Origin: Streptomyces fagopyri
Lineage (GTDB): Bacteria; Actinomycetota; Actinomycetes; Streptomycetales; Streptomycetaceae
Reading direction: 5' to 3'
NCBI RefSeq assembly: GCF_009498275.1
Contig: NZ_CP045643.1
Coordinates: 4,340,001-4,404,000 of the forward strand
DNA: 64,000 nt
Shown here: positions 9,653 to 18,521 of the stretch, in pieces
How the letters are laid out: each line of letters starts with the position of its first letter
How positions within the stretch are numbered: position 1 is the first letter of the stretch
Notes under the pieces: model-generated
The model's database searches: none
What the model was told of the DNA's origin: nothing
What the model saw: the letters and a program-made list of their open reading frames with translations, nothing else
Program-made: the position numbers and the translations under genes

Positions 9653-9994
9653 TCAGTCGGTGGCCGCTACCGCTTCCTCGACCGAGGTGTGGATGGGGAA
9701 CACCTTGGTGAGACCGGTGATACGGAAGATCTTCAGAATGCGCTCCTGGTTGCAGACCAGTCGCAGCGAGCCCTCATGGGCACGCACACGCTTCAGGCCG
9801 CCCACCAAAACGCCGAGCCCGGTGGAGTCGAGGAAGTCCACGCCCTCCATGTCGACGACAAGATGGAAACTGCCGTCGTTCACCAGCTCGACCAGCTGCT
9901 CACGCAGCTTGGGCGCGGTATATACATCGATTTCGCCACCGACCTCGACGACCGTACGATCGCCGACGGTACGGGTCGACAGGGACAGGTCCAC
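9653..9994 (-). CDS. bldG: anti-anti-sigma factor BldG
   Basis: A 113-residue STAS-domain protein required in Streptomyces for aerial growth and antibiotic production. Its phosphorylation state controls binding to an anti-sigma factor. The conserved phosphorylation motif [17 protein letters not shown] places the acceptor serine at residue 57. The sequence [20 protein letters not shown] at the start is the family N-terminus. It is divergent from the helicase gene at 10075 (80 bp shared upstream region) and is followed by its anti-sigma partner. Confidence 0.97.
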
Positions 9995-10074
9995 GGATCC
10001 TCCAGCACCTTGCTATCGAGCGGTCGCCCCAAGGGACACCTCGGCAGAGCCCCCGGGACGGTTCGCCAGCCGCG

Positions 10075-12528
10075 ATGGCATTCAATCACTTACCGGCAGG
10101 CGTGCACGACGCCTTGAGCCCATTGTCCGTCACGCCAGTGACACACTCGATGCCGATGGCCACGAATCAACGATCCGATCGAACCTCGGCGGACACCGCT
10201 TCCCGCCCCTCTCCGGGCACGGTCCTCGGCCGGCTCGCCTCGGGACCGAGCCGGGCTTCGCGCATCACTCATACGGAGCACTTGCCCCCGCGGGCGGGTC
10301 GCCATGCCGTGTGGCCCGACCGGATCCGATCGGAGGTCGTCGCCGCCGTGCAGGCCGCGGGCATCGAGCACCCCTGGGCCCACCAGGCGCTCGCCGCCGA
10401 ACACGCCCTGGACGGCGATTCCGTGATCGTGGCCACCGGCACGGCCTCCGGCAAGTCCCTGGCATACCTCGTCCCGGTCCTCACAGCCCTCCTGGAGGGC
10501 TCCGAGGCGCCGAACGGCCGTGGGGCCACCGCGCTCTACCTGGCGCCCACAAAGGCCCTCGCAGCCGATCAGCGGCGGGCTGTGAAGGAACTTTCACAAC
10601 CCTTGGGCAACGCCGTCCGCCCCGCCGTGTACGACGGCGACACCCCGGTCGAAGAACGCGAGTGGGTCCGCCAGTACGCCAACTACGTGCTGACCAACCC
10701 CGACATGCTGCACCGCGGGATACTGCCCTCCCACCCCCGCTGGTCCTCCTTCCTGCGCGCCCTGAAGTACGTCGTCGTCGACGAGTGCCACACCTACCGA
10801 GGCGTCTTCGGCTCCCATGTCGCCCAGGTGCTGCGCCGGCTGCGCCGCCTCTGCGCCCGCTACGGCTCCTCTCCCGTCTTCCTCCTGGCCTCCGCGACCG
10901 CCGCCGAGCCCTCCGTCGCCGCCCGCCGTCTGACCGGCCTCCCGGTGGTCGAGGTCGCCGACGACGCCTCCCCGCGCGGCGAGCTGGTCTTCGCCCTCTG
11001 GGAACCCCCGCTCACCGAACTGCACGGCGAGAAGGGCGCGCCCGTCCGGCGCACCGCCACCGCCGAGACCGCCGACCTCCTGACCGACCTGACCGTCCAG
11101 GGGGTGCGCTCGGTCGCCTTCGTACGGTCCCGGCGCGGCGCCGAACTGATCGCCGTGATCGCCCAGGAGCGACTGGCCGAGGTCGACCGCTCGCTCGCCC
11201 GGCGCGTCGCGGCGTACCGCGGCGGCTACCTCCCGGAGGAACGCCGCGCCCTCGAACGCGCCCTGCACTCCGGGGAACTTCTCGGCCTCGCCGCCACCAC
11301 CGCCCTCGAACTGGGCGTCGACGTCTCCGGACTGGACGCCGTCGTCATCGCGGGCTATCCGGGCACCCGGGCGTCCCTGTGGCAGCAGGCGGGCCGCGCC
11401 GGCCGCTCCGGGCAGGGCGCGCTGGCGATCCTCGTCGCCCGCGACGACCCGCTGGACACGTTCCTCGTGCACCACCCCGAAGCACTGTTCGACCAACCGG
11501 TGGAGTCCACGGTCCTCGACCCCGACAACCCGTACGTCCTCGCCCCGCACCTGTGCGCCGCGGCCTCCGAGATCCCCCTCACGGACGAGGACCTGGAGCT
11601 GTTCGGCCCGGCCGCCGCGGATCTGCTGCCGCAGCTGGAGGCCGCGAAGCTGCTGCGCCGCCGGACGAAGGCCTGGCACTGGACACGCCGGGAGCGGGCC
11701 GCCGACCTGACCGACATCCGCGGCGAGGGCGGCAGCCCGGTACAGATCGTCGAGGCCGGAACGGGGCGGCTGCTCGGCACGGTGGACGCCGGCGCCGCGC
11801 ACACGACGGTGCACGAGGGCGCGGTCCATCTCCACCAGGGCCGTACGTACCTGGTGCGGCGCCTGGACCTGGAGGACTCCGTCGCACTGGTCGAGGAGGC
11901 CAACCCGCCCTACTCCACGGTCGCCCGCGACACGACCGCCATCTCCGTCCTGGAGACGGACACCGAAATCCCCTGGGGTGGGGGCCGGTTGTGCTACGGC
12001 TCCGTCGAAGTCACCAACCAGGTCGTCTCCTTCCTGCGCCGTCGGGTCATCACCGGGGAAGTGCTGGGCGAGTCGAAGCTCGACCTCCCCCCGCGCACGC
12101 TCCGCACGCGTGCCGTGTGGTGGACGGTCACCGAGGACCAGCTGGACGCCGCCCGCATCAACCCCGAGATCCTCGGCGGCGCCCTGCACGCCGCCGAACA
12201 CGCGTCGATCGGGATGCTCCCGCTGTTCGCCACCTGCGACCGCTGGGACATCGGCGGCGTGTCCGTCCCCCTGCACCCCGACACCCTGCTGCCCACCGTC
12301 TTCGTCTACGACGGTCACCCCGGCGGCGCGGGCTTCGCCGAACGCGCCTTCCACACCGCCCGTGCCTGGCTCACCGCCACCCGCGAGGCCATCTCCTCCT
12401 GCGAGTGCGAGGCCGGCTGCCCGTCCTGCATCCAGTCGCCCAAGTGCGGCAACGGCAACGAGCCGCTGCACAAACGGGGCGCTGTCCGGCTGCTCACCGA
12501 ACTCCTGCGGGGAGCGCCGCAGGAGTAG
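10075..12528 (+). CDS. DEAD/DEAH-box helicase with C-terminal four-cysteine domain
   Basis: An 817-residue superfamily 2 helicase. Motif I is ATGTASGKSLAYL, motif II is VVVDECHTYRG, motif III is LASATAAEP and motif VI is QQAGRAGRSGQGA. The C-terminus has a DUF1998-type domain with the metal-binding pattern SSCECEAGCPSCIQSPKCGN. This is the MrfA/YprA-type architecture, whose bacillary member acts in mitomycin-lesion repair; that role is inferred here. The annotated ATG (10075) adds a poorly conserved N-terminus, and ATG at 10159 is possible. Its 3' end overlaps the convergent TadE-like gene by 35 bp. Confidence 0.92.
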   Translation: MAFNHLPAGVHDALSPLSVTPVTHSMPMATNQRSDRTSADTASRPSPGTVLGRLASGPSRASRITHTEHLPPRAGRHAVWPDRIRSEVVAAVQAAGIEHPWAHQALAAEHALDGDSVIVATGTASGKSLAYLVPVLTALLEGSEAPNGRGATALYLAPTKALAADQRRAVKELSQPLGNAVRPAVYDGDTPVEEREWVRQYANYVLTNPDMLHRGILPSHPRWSSFLRALKYVVVDECHTYRGVFGSHVAQVLRRLRRLCARYGSSPVFLLASATAAEPSVAARRLTGLPVVEVADDASPRGELVFALWEPPLTELHGEKGAPVRRTATAETADLLTDLTVQGVRSVAFVRSRRGAELIAVIAQERLAEVDRSLARRVAAYRGGYLPEERRALERALHSGELLGLAATTALELGVDVSGLDAVVIAGYPGTRASLWQQAGRAGRSGQGALAILVARDDPLDTFLVHHPEALFDQPVESTVLDPDNPYVLAPHLCAAASEIPLTDEDLELFGPAAADLLPQLEAAKLLRRRTKAWHWTRRERAADLTDIRGEGGSPVQIVEAGTGRLLGTVDAGAAHTTVHEGAVHLHQGRTYLVRRLDLEDSVALVEEANPPYSTVARDTTAISVLETDTEIPWGGGRLCYGSVEVTNQVVSFLRRRVITGEVLGESKLDLPPRTLRTRAVWWTVTEDQLDAARINPEILGGALHAAEHASIGMLPLFATCDRWDIGGVSVPLHPDTLLPTVFVYDGHPGGAGFAERAFHTARAWLTATREAISSCECEAGCPSCIQSPKCGNGNEPLHKRGAVRLLTELLRGAPQE

Positions 12529-13039
12529 CCGCCGGGTCCTCCGGTGTCGCCGGTCCCGCTCTGGACCTGACCTCCGTGGCGAAGGGACCCGTACCCGACA
12601 CGGCCGTGACGTCCGAGACCTCGCCCTCCACCGCGCACCGCGCCAGCCGGGCACGCTGGGCCCGGGCCACCCGGTCCGCCTCGGCGCAGGCCGCCGGACT
12701 GCCCTCCGTCCAGTGGTCCGCGGCGGCGAGCGCGGCCAGATCGGCCGCCCCCGCCGCGCGGTGGCGCACCACGACGACCTGCCCCATCGCCAGGACCGCC
12801 CCGAAAACGGCACACAACAGGGCGATCACCCCGACCGCCCACACGGTCGCCGACCCCCTGTCCGAGGCACCCGGGGAACACGCCCGCCTCCTGACCCACG
12901 CGGCAGCCCTCGTGGCCCACAGCAGGGCGTGTGGAGGCCGGAGGAGGACACGCTGAGACCGGAGGAGGGCGTTCGGAGGCCCCAGGAGTGGGTGCGGAGG
13001 CCGGAGGAGGGCGCGAGTCGCGCTACGACCTGGTGTCAT
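12494..13039 (-). CDS. TadE/Rv3654c-like secreted or pilus-associated protein
   Basis: A 181-residue protein. A basic, repeat-rich N-terminus (LLRPPHPLL, LLRSQRVLLRPPHALL) precedes the TadE-like segment DRGSATVWAVGVIALLCAVF, a class III (prepilin-like) signal and transmembrane helix followed by an AADLAALAAA helix. Members are minor pilin-like components of Tad/Flp systems, exported and membrane anchored. The start ATG at 13039 overlaps the upstream stop as ATGA, indicating translational coupling. Downstream it runs 35 bp into the convergent helicase gene. It is the last gene of the tad operon. Confidence 0.8.
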   Translation of the reverse strand: MTPGRSATRALLRPPHPLLGPPNALLRSQRVLLRPPHALLWATRAAAWVRRRACSPGASDRGSATVWAVGVIALLCAVFGAVLAMGQVVVVRHRAAGAADLAALAAADHWTEGSPAACAEADRVARAQRARLARCAVEGEVSDVTAVSGTGPFATEVRSRAGPATPEDPAATPAALPAGVR

Positions 13040-13425
13040 CCCCCGTCACCCCCCACGGTCTCCTCGGCCAGGGCCACGGCCTCGTCGCTCAGCTCCAGGG
13101 AGAGCGCGTCGGGTCCCGGCGCGCTCGCCGTGACCGTCACTCGGACCAGATCACCCGCCCGGCTCACCGTGACCCTGGCACCCCGCGGTGCCGCGCGGCG
13201 TGCCGTCGCCAGGACCGTGTCGGGCGGGTCCTGGCGCGCCGCCGAGCGGGCGCCGGCCCGCGCCGCGTCCACGCACTGGATCTGCGCGGACGCGGCGAGC
13301 AGGGCCCACACCAGCGCCATTCCGACGAGCACCAGCGAAGGCAGCACCACCGCCGCCTCGGCGGTCACGAAGCCACGGTCGCCGCACGGGACCGGACCGC
13401 TCGCCCCCGGCTCACGTCGGGACAT
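13036..13425 (-). CDS. TadE-family pseudopilin
   Basis: A 129-residue protein. The segment RGFVTAEAAVVLPSLVLVGM is a TadE signal: a charged residue and Gly, then a glutamate at position +5, then a hydrophobic helix. Such proteins are cleaved by a prepilin peptidase and assembled with the Flp pilus or Tad machinery. It overlaps the upstream small pilin gene by 14 bp and the downstream gene by 4 bp, so all belong to one operon. Confidence 0.85.
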   Translation of the reverse strand: MSRREPGASGPVPCGDRGFVTAEAAVVLPSLVLVGMALVWALLAASAQIQCVDAARAGARSAARQDPPDTVLATARRAAPRGARVTVSRAGDLVRVTVTASAPGPDALSLELSDEAVALAEETVGGDGG

Positions 13426-13630
13426 TGAGCGCCCGCCCCACGATGTCCTGCAACTCCGCGCTGACCTGACCGCTCGTCACCACCTTGTAGAGCACGGCCG
13501 CGAAGGCCACCGCCGCGATGACGCCCACCGCGTACTCGGAGGTGACCATCCCCGCGTCCCTCCGCGCCCCCAGACCACGCATCCATGCCCGCGTCCACGC
13601 CCACACCCGTACTCGTACCGTCCTGCGCAT
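13412..13630 (-). CDS. DUF4244-type small Flp-like pilin
   Basis: A 72-residue protein with a basic N-terminus of about 28 residues, then GMVTSEYAVGVIAAVAFAAV, a pilin-type signal with glutamate at +5, and a short helical tail. Size and pattern fit the major Flp-type pilin of actinobacterial tad loci (DUF4244). ATG at 13630 is preferred to the longer frame starting at 13723, because GGGGG lies 5-8 nt upstream and it gives the usual length. Confidence 0.85.
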   Translation of the reverse strand: MRRTVRVRVWAWTRAWMRGLGARRDAGMVTSEYAVGVIAAVAFAAVLYKVVTSGQVSAELQDIVGRALNVPT

Positions 13631-13709
13631 CTCAACCCCCGTGGGTTCGATCCTGCTGATCACTTGACTCGTGTCGTCGCCCGAAACCTGTCGCCGACCG
13701 TCCGGCCGG

Positions 13710-14492
13710 TCAGCCGCCACCACCTCCCAGCACCCCGTCCGCCAGCCCGATCACCACGGGCAGGACACCGATCGCGAGGAACGCGGGCAAGAAGCACAGC
13801 CCCACGGGCACGGTGACCATGACGGCCGCCCTGCGTGCCCGCTCCGTCGCGCTCCGCCCCCGTTCGGCGCGGGCCTCGGCGGCGAGCCGCCCGACCGGCA
13901 CGGCCGCCGGTACCCCCGACTCGCCCGCCCGCTCCAGCAGCCGCGCCAGCCCGCCGGCTCCCGGTATCGACGCCAACCTCCGCCACGCCCGCGCCGGTTC
14001 GCCTCCGAGCCGTACCTCCGCGGCACCCCGGGCGAGGCGCTCCCCGACGGGCCCGCCGAGGGCCTCGCCCACGGCCCGGGCCGCCGCCACCGGATCGGCC
14101 CCCGCCGCGATACAGGCCGCCACCAGATCGGCGGCGAGCGGGAGCTGCCGGGCGGCCCGCGCGACGTCGTACTCCTCCACCGGCCCCCGCCCGCGCCGTC
14201 GGCGCCATCGAACGATCCCGACCCCGGCCACCAGCCCCGTCACGATCCCGGCCAACCCTCCGACCAGCACCCAGCCGGCACACACGGCGCCCGCCGGCGG
14301 CAGCCACCGCCATCCCGCGCCCCGGACGTCGAATCGACGTCGCGCCGGCGCCCTCCGCAGGTCGAACAGCCCGGCCGTCCTTCCGCGCACCCGCCGCTCG
14401 TACCGCGCCCGGCCGAACGCCCGTACCAGCCACCCGAGCACCAGTGCCGCGCACCCGAGCATCCCCAGCCTGTGGACGATCTCCGCGCTCAT
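13710..14492 (-). CDS. TadC-like type II/IV secretion membrane platform protein
   Basis: A 260-residue protein with N-terminal hydrophobic helices (about 8-27 and 65-95). The T2SSF cytoplasmic domain is rich in paired helices (LPLAADLVAACIAAGADP, PGAGGLARLLERAGESG). A C-terminal hydrophobic hairpin (VMVTVPVGLCFLPAFLAIGV) completes the fold. With TadB it forms the inner-membrane platform on which the TadA ATPase acts. ATG at 14492 overlaps the tadB stop by 4 bp. Confidence 0.87.
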   Translation of the reverse strand: MSAEIVHRLGMLGCAALVLGWLVRAFGRARYERRVRGRTAGLFDLRRAPARRRFDVRGAGWRWLPPAGAVCAGWVLVGGLAGIVTGLVAGVGIVRWRRRRGRGPVEEYDVARAARQLPLAADLVAACIAAGADPVAAARAVGEALGGPVGERLARGAAEVRLGGEPARAWRRLASIPGAGGLARLLERAGESGVPAAVPVGRLAAEARAERGRSATERARRAAVMVTVPVGLCFLPAFLAIGVLPVVIGLADGVLGGGGG

Positions 14493-15373
14493 GCCGTCTC
14501 CGCTCCCTTCACGACGCGCAGGGCCCACCACAGCCCCACGCCTTCCAGCACCCCACCGACCAGCAGGCAACCCAGACCCGGCCCGCTGTGCAGAAGCACG
14601 TGCAGCGGATCCGCGCCCAGTGCCGTGCCGAGCAACAGCCCGAGGACCGGCAGCCCCGCGAGCATCACCGCCGTCGACCGCGATCCCGCCAACTGGGCTC
14701 TCAGGTCGGCCCGCTGGTCGCGCTCCGCGCGCAGCGCACCTTCCAGCCGGTCGAGCCCCGCCGCGAGACCCGCGCCCCGGTCCACGGCCACCCGCCAGCA
14801 CGCGGCGAGCCCCACCAGCCCCTCGGCCCCCGGCTGCCGTGCGGCGTCGGTCAGCGCGTCCGGTACGTCCCCGCCGAAGCGTGCCGCCGCCAGTACCACC
14901 GCCCGCGCCTCACCGAGGCCGTCCGAGTCGAGCGCGGCGTTCAGCAGCGCCTCGCCCGGCTGCCGTCCTGCCCGCACCTCACCGGCGAGCGCCCCGCACA
15001 GGGCGATCACCGCATCGCCCCGGCGGTCCCGCTCCCGGTCCGCCTCCCCGGCCCGTCGTACCCGTCTCAGCAGCGGCACCCCGGCCGCGCCGAGGAGCAG
15101 CGGCACGACAGAGGCCCCCAGCGACGCGACCGCCAACCCGGCGACCAGCGACCACCCTTCGGGCCGCAGCCGCCCGCGCAGCCACCGCCATCCGGCGCGC
15201 GCCCTCTCCCCCGCCGGTGGTCCGGTCACCGCCGGACCGCCCGCACCGCCCGCACCGCCCGCACCGAGCAGCCGCGCCGCGCGGGGCCGCGCGTCCCACC
15301 CGCTCATCAACCAGGCCGCCGCCCCGGCACACGCCATGGCCGCCCCCACCGACATCCCGCCCGCTCCCGTCAC
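14489..15373 (-). CDS. TadB-like type II/IV secretion membrane platform protein
   Basis: A 294-residue T2SSF-domain protein. An N-terminal helix is followed by a Gly/Ala linker, a helix near residue 95-118, a cytoplasmic T2SSF core (ALAGEVRAGRQPGEALLNAAL) and two C-terminal helices. GTG at 15373 overlaps the tadA stop codon (GTGA). Because tadA is interrupted upstream, any expression of tadB and the genes after it must now come from a promoter inside the prophage or tadA remnant. Confidence 0.87.
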   Translation of the reverse strand: MTGAGGMSVGAAMACAGAAAWLMSGWDARPRAARLLGAGGAGGAGGPAVTGPPAGERARAGWRWLRGRLRPEGWSLVAGLAVASLGASVVPLLLGAAGVPLLRRVRRAGEADRERDRRGDAVIALCGALAGEVRAGRQPGEALLNAALDSDGLGEARAVVLAAARFGGDVPDALTDAARQPGAEGLVGLAACWRVAVDRGAGLAAGLDRLEGALRAERDQRADLRAQLAGSRSTAVMLAGLPVLGLLLGTALGADPLHVLLHSGPGLGCLLVGGVLEGVGLWWALRVVKGAETA

Positions 15374-15965
15374 CACGGTCCGCTCCCCTCGCCGCCCTCG
15401 TGGAGCAGCCCCCGCAGCCGCTCCCAGCCCTGCTCGTACGCGAATTCCCTCGCGCCCCACCGCAGCGCCGGCACCGTCACCACCAGCCCCGAGGGGTCGC
15501 GTTCCAGGACGTGCACCTCGGCGATGCGCCGCCGCCCCGTCCGATCCCGCACGAGGTGCAGGACCACTGACAGCGCCGCCGCCAACTGGCTGTGCAGGGC
15601 GGCCCTGTCCAGCCCGGCGGCGGTGCCCAGGGCCTCCAGCCGGGCCGGTACCTGCGCCGCCGCGTTCGCGTGCACCGTTCCGCAGCCGCCCTCGTGCCCC
15701 GTGTTGAGCGCCGCCAGCAGCGACACGACCTCCGGGCCGCGCACCTCACCGACGACCAGCCGGTCCGGTCGCATGCGCAGGGCCTGGCGGACCAGGTCCT
15801 GCAGCGCCACGAGTCCGGCGCCCTCCTGGTTGGCGGGGCGTCCCTCCAGACGGACCACATGGGGATGCTCCGGCCGCAGCTCCGCCGAGTCCTCGGCCAG
15901 CACGATCCGCTCCCCCGGACCGACCAGCCCCAGCAGCGCGCTCAGCAGCGTCGTCTTCCCGAACC
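15370..15965 (-). pseudogene. TadA/CpaF ATPase, C-terminal half (split by prophage)
   Basis: Encodes the C-terminal half of a type II/IV secretion ATPase from the second half of Walker A: GKTTLLSALLGLVGPGERIV, the Asp box LAEDSAEL, a Walker B-like VVGEVRGPEVVSLL and the His box NTGHEGGCGTVHANAA. Reading continues leftward from prophage sequence with no sensible start codon. Upstream codons would be antisense to the integrase. Joined to 53280-54271 across the 8-bp core it rebuilds one continuous gene. As it stands it is probably untranslated and non-functional. Confidence 0.93.
15958..15965. other. attL core
   Basis: CCCGAACC, the left copy of the crossover identity block. Left of it is tadA coding sequence; right of it is phage sequence leading into the integrase. 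The core falls in the P-loop codons of tadA. The predicted attP is the prophage right end, then the core, then this left arm. Confidence 0.88.
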
Positions 15966-16002
15966 CGGGACAATGACACCATTGCTGAGCGAGACTCAGA
16001 GG

Positions 16003-17493
16003 ATGAAGCCCACTCCAACGGCTGCCAACCGGACGCGCGCGGTCGTGTACCTGCGCATCAGTCAGGACCGCACCGGCGCCCACCTCGGCGTCGATCGCCA
16101 GCGCGAGGACTGCCAGACTCTCGCCGAACGAAACGGCTGGGACGTCGTCGAGACGTACATCGATAACGATCTCTCCGCGTACAGCGGCAAGAAGCGCCCC
16201 GGCTACCGGCAGATGCTCGCCGACCTCGACCAGGGCACAGCCACCGTCGTCGTCGCCTGGCATACCGACCGGCTCCACCGCTCCCCTACCGAGCTGGAGG
16301 AGTACATCGACCTGTCCGAGCGCCGCGGCGTGAACACCCACACCTGCCAGGCCGGGCCGATCGACCTGTCCACGCCGTCCGGCCGGATGACGGCGCGCAT
16401 CCTCGGCGCCGTTGCCCGGCACGAGTCGGAACACAAGGGTGCGCGTGTCGCCCGCGCCCGCCAGCAGAAGGCCATGGCCGGCGAGTGGGCCGGCGGGATC
16501 CGCCCGTTCGGCTGGGGCGTGCCCACCGGCGAGACGACCAAGAAGGTCGACCGCAAGACGGGCGACGAAGTCGAGGTCGACGTCCTCGACATGACCAAGC
16601 CCGTGCCCGAGGAGGCCGCGGCCGTCCTGCACTGGACGGACACGCTGCTGTCCGGCGGGTCGGTCCGCTCGTGCGTGCGGTGGGCCGCGGACAAGGGGCT
16701 CACCACGCCGCGTGGGAACACGATCTCCCACCAGGACCTGCGGGACATGCTGGTCCGCCCGAGGAACGCAGGGATCGCCGTATACCGGGGCGAGGAAGTC
16801 GGGCGCGGACTCTGGGAGCCGATCGTCCCCGAGGAGAAGTTCAGGGCCGTCGTCGCGATCCTGTCGGACCCCTCGCGCCAGACGAACCGCGGGGCGCAGC
16901 CGAAGTGGATGGGGTCGCTGCTGTACCTGTGCGGCCGCGACGAGTGCGGGCGCGGGATGACGGTGACGCAGTCCGGTGGCCGGCAGTACCCGAGCTACAA
17001 GTGCGCGACCGGGCACGGTGGCGGGCGGCGGGCGGAGATCGTGGACCAGTACGTCGAGGACACGATCGTCGCGCGGCTGTCACGGGACGACGCAGAGGAC
17101 CTGCTCCTGCCCGGCCCCGAGGACATCGACGTGGCCGGGCTACAGGCGGAGAGCGAGCAGATCCGCCGGCGGATGACGGACCTGGCGGGCCTGTTCGGCG
17201 CGGGGCAGATCGACATGGTGCAGTTCACGGAGGGCACCGACACGGCGCGCGCGCAGTTGGAGGGCGTCACCAAGCAGCTGGCCCGCGCGGCGACCGTGGA
17301 CCCGCTCGTCGGCCTGGTCGGCGCACCGGACGTGCGAAAGGCCTGGCGCGCGCTGAGCCTGGAGCAGAAGCGCAACGTGCTGCGCGCGGCGCTCGTCGTG
17401 ACGCTCGTCAAGCCGCGGTCGGGACGCATGCCCGACGGCGGGTACTTCGACTACAACGCCGTGCAATTCCAGTGGCTGCGGGGGCGCGCATAA
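16003..17493 (+). CDS. int: large serine integrase
   Basis: A 496-residue site-specific recombinase that joins attP and attB. The N-terminal resolvase domain starts AVVYLRISQDRTGAHLGVDR with the catalytic serine in RISQD (residue 20). The conserved arginine region is VVAWHTDRLHRS. A recombinase domain follows (about 155-300). A zinc ribbon with Cys pairs (LCGRDECGRG, YKCATGHGG) then leads into a coiled-coil region with helices near 380-420. The start is uncertain: ATG at 16003 gives a family-typical N-terminus, while in-frame ATG at 15973 adds 10 residues and begins only 8 bp from the attachment core. Its promoter is probably on the other side of attP and is lost from it on integration. Confidence 0.96.
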   Translation: MKPTPTAANRTRAVVYLRISQDRTGAHLGVDRQREDCQTLAERNGWDVVETYIDNDLSAYSGKKRPGYRQMLADLDQGTATVVVAWHTDRLHRSPTELEEYIDLSERRGVNTHTCQAGPIDLSTPSGRMTARILGAVARHESEHKGARVARARQQKAMAGEWAGGIRPFGWGVPTGETTKKVDRKTGDEVEVDVLDMTKPVPEEAAAVLHWTDTLLSGGSVRSCVRWAADKGLTTPRGNTISHQDLRDMLVRPRNAGIAVYRGEEVGRGLWEPIVPEEKFRAVVAILSDPSRQTNRGAQPKWMGSLLYLCGRDECGRGMTVTQSGGRQYPSYKCATGHGGGRRAEIVDQYVEDTIVARLSRDDAEDLLLPGPEDIDVAGLQAESEQIRRRMTDLAGLFGAGQIDMVQFTEGTDTARAQLEGVTKQLARAATVDPLVGLVGAPDVRKAWRALSLEQKRNVLRAALVVTLVKPRSGRMPDGGYFDYNAVQFQWLRGRA

Positions 17494-17496
17494 CCC

Positions 17497-18348
17497 TCAA
17501 TCCTCCTTGGTGTCATTGTGCATCAGCTCCGCGACCACACCGGAGAGCCTTGCCACCTCTGCCGCCAGGTCGCGAACTTCGCGCAATACGGCAGGTGACT
17601 CGGTTTCCCCAACCGCCGGGGTTCGGGCACCCTTTCTCAATTCATCAAGACGGGAGAGATGCGCCCTGCGTTCGCGATCAGCCGCGCGGGCCCGCTCCTC
17701 GCGATCAGCCGCGCGGACCCGCTCCTCGCGCTCCCTGCGCAAGACCGGATCCATCCTCATGGCCTTACGCCAGGGCTCGAGGCGTCCGGGGTCATGCGAA
17801 AAACCTTGATGAGTTAGCCGACGCGTGGTCAGGTCCGTGAGCAAGGCCTCCAGCGCAAGCTCGTACTCCTCGACCAGATCAGGGTCCGCGTCAAAGGTCC
17901 GAGCCCTCGATCCAAAGGCGAGGGGCCCGGCCATGAGCTCGCGAAGAGCCTTCGGAAGGCGCGCGAGGGCCCTAGATCGATCATGGTTGCTATGGAATTC
18001 GCCCCCCTCTCCCAATGAGGGAGAGTCGACCTCCGGAAAGAATTTGGATTGGCCCGAATCGTCAGGCTCCGTCAGGGAAAAAAGATCGAGTAGCGGCAAA
18101 GATTCACCGCCTTCAAGAATTTGCTGCATGCTGCCCTGATCCCACCTCAGGGCGCTTTCAATCAAGCGCAAGGATTGAGGGAACCTAGCGCGCGGCGTGC
18201 GGCCCTCCTCGGCCACCTGAATGCTTTTTTCGGAGACGCCGGCCTCCTCGCTGAGCTGCCTACGGCTCCACCCAAGCGCCTCGCGCTGCTCGCGAATCTT
18301 CGAACCGAGCCTGGCCCAGGCTTCGGGGTCCTGCGGTACGCCCGCCAC
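17497..18348 (-). CDS. XRE-family regulator, candidate prophage repressor
   Basis: A 283-residue protein. The N-terminal helix-turn-helix is LGSKIREQREALGWSRRQLSEEAGVSEKSIQVAEEG. The middle is poorly conserved. A charged coiled-coil repeat (REREERVRAADREERARAADRERR) precedes a C-terminal helical segment. The tail ends 3 bp from the convergent integrase stop. The GTG start at 18348 is supported by the HTH beginning soon after. Its position opposite a divergent HTH gene over a repeat-bearing gap is the usual layout of a phage immunity region, so it is the best repressor candidate; this is inferred. Local base composition is less GC-rich than in neighbouring genes. Confidence 0.8.
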   Translation of the reverse strand: MAGVPQDPEAWARLGSKIREQREALGWSRRQLSEEAGVSEKSIQVAEEGRTPRARFPQSLRLIESALRWDQGSMQQILEGGESLPLLDLFSLTEPDDSGQSKFFPEVDSPSLGEGGEFHSNHDRSRALARLPKALRELMAGPLAFGSRARTFDADPDLVEEYELALEALLTDLTTRRLTHQGFSHDPGRLEPWRKAMRMDPVLRREREERVRAADREERARAADRERRAHLSRLDELRKGARTPAVGETESPAVLREVRDLAAEVARLSGVVAELMHNDTKED

Positions 18349-18361
18349 GGCACAACCCTTC

Positions 18362-18483
18362 TGTCAACGATTGTCAACGGCTACAGACTAAGACTCTGGC
18401 AGCGACGCGGCATCGTGTCCACACTCACGGGGCTACGTGTCCAGAAGTAGATGGCCATGAATCCAGAGTGTTTGGTGTCAACG
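18362..18483. promoter_or_regulatory. candidate operator repeats in lysogeny control region
   Basis: The octamer TGTCAACG occurs at 18362-18369, 18372-18379 and 18476-18483. The first two are exactly one helical turn apart. They lie just upstream of the leftward repressor candidate and present TTGACA hexamers on its strand. The third abuts the -35 of the rightward HTH gene. This suggests one regulator controlling both promoters. Confidence 0.55.
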
Positions 18484-18484
18484 C

Positions 18485-18514
18485 TTGGCATCAACGCCAC
18501 ACAGGGGGTAGCGT
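18485..18514 (+). promoter_or_regulatory. rightward early promoter, probably leaderless transcript
   Basis: TTGGCA at 18485-18490 and TAGCGT at 18509-18514 are separated by 18 bp. The expected transcription start is near 18521, next to the GTG at 18522, which would give a leaderless mRNA. Confidence 0.55.
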
Positions 18515-18521
18515 CTGTGAC

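Noticed and set aside
10594..12813. A 739-codon minus-strand frame opposite the helicase
   Set aside because: No motifs, and it spans two unrelated genes; the plus-strand helicase has all SF2 motifs.
15966..17016. In-frame extension of the tadA 3' half into the integrase region
   Set aside because: It is antisense to the serine integrase and lies beyond the attachment core, so it is not part of tadA.
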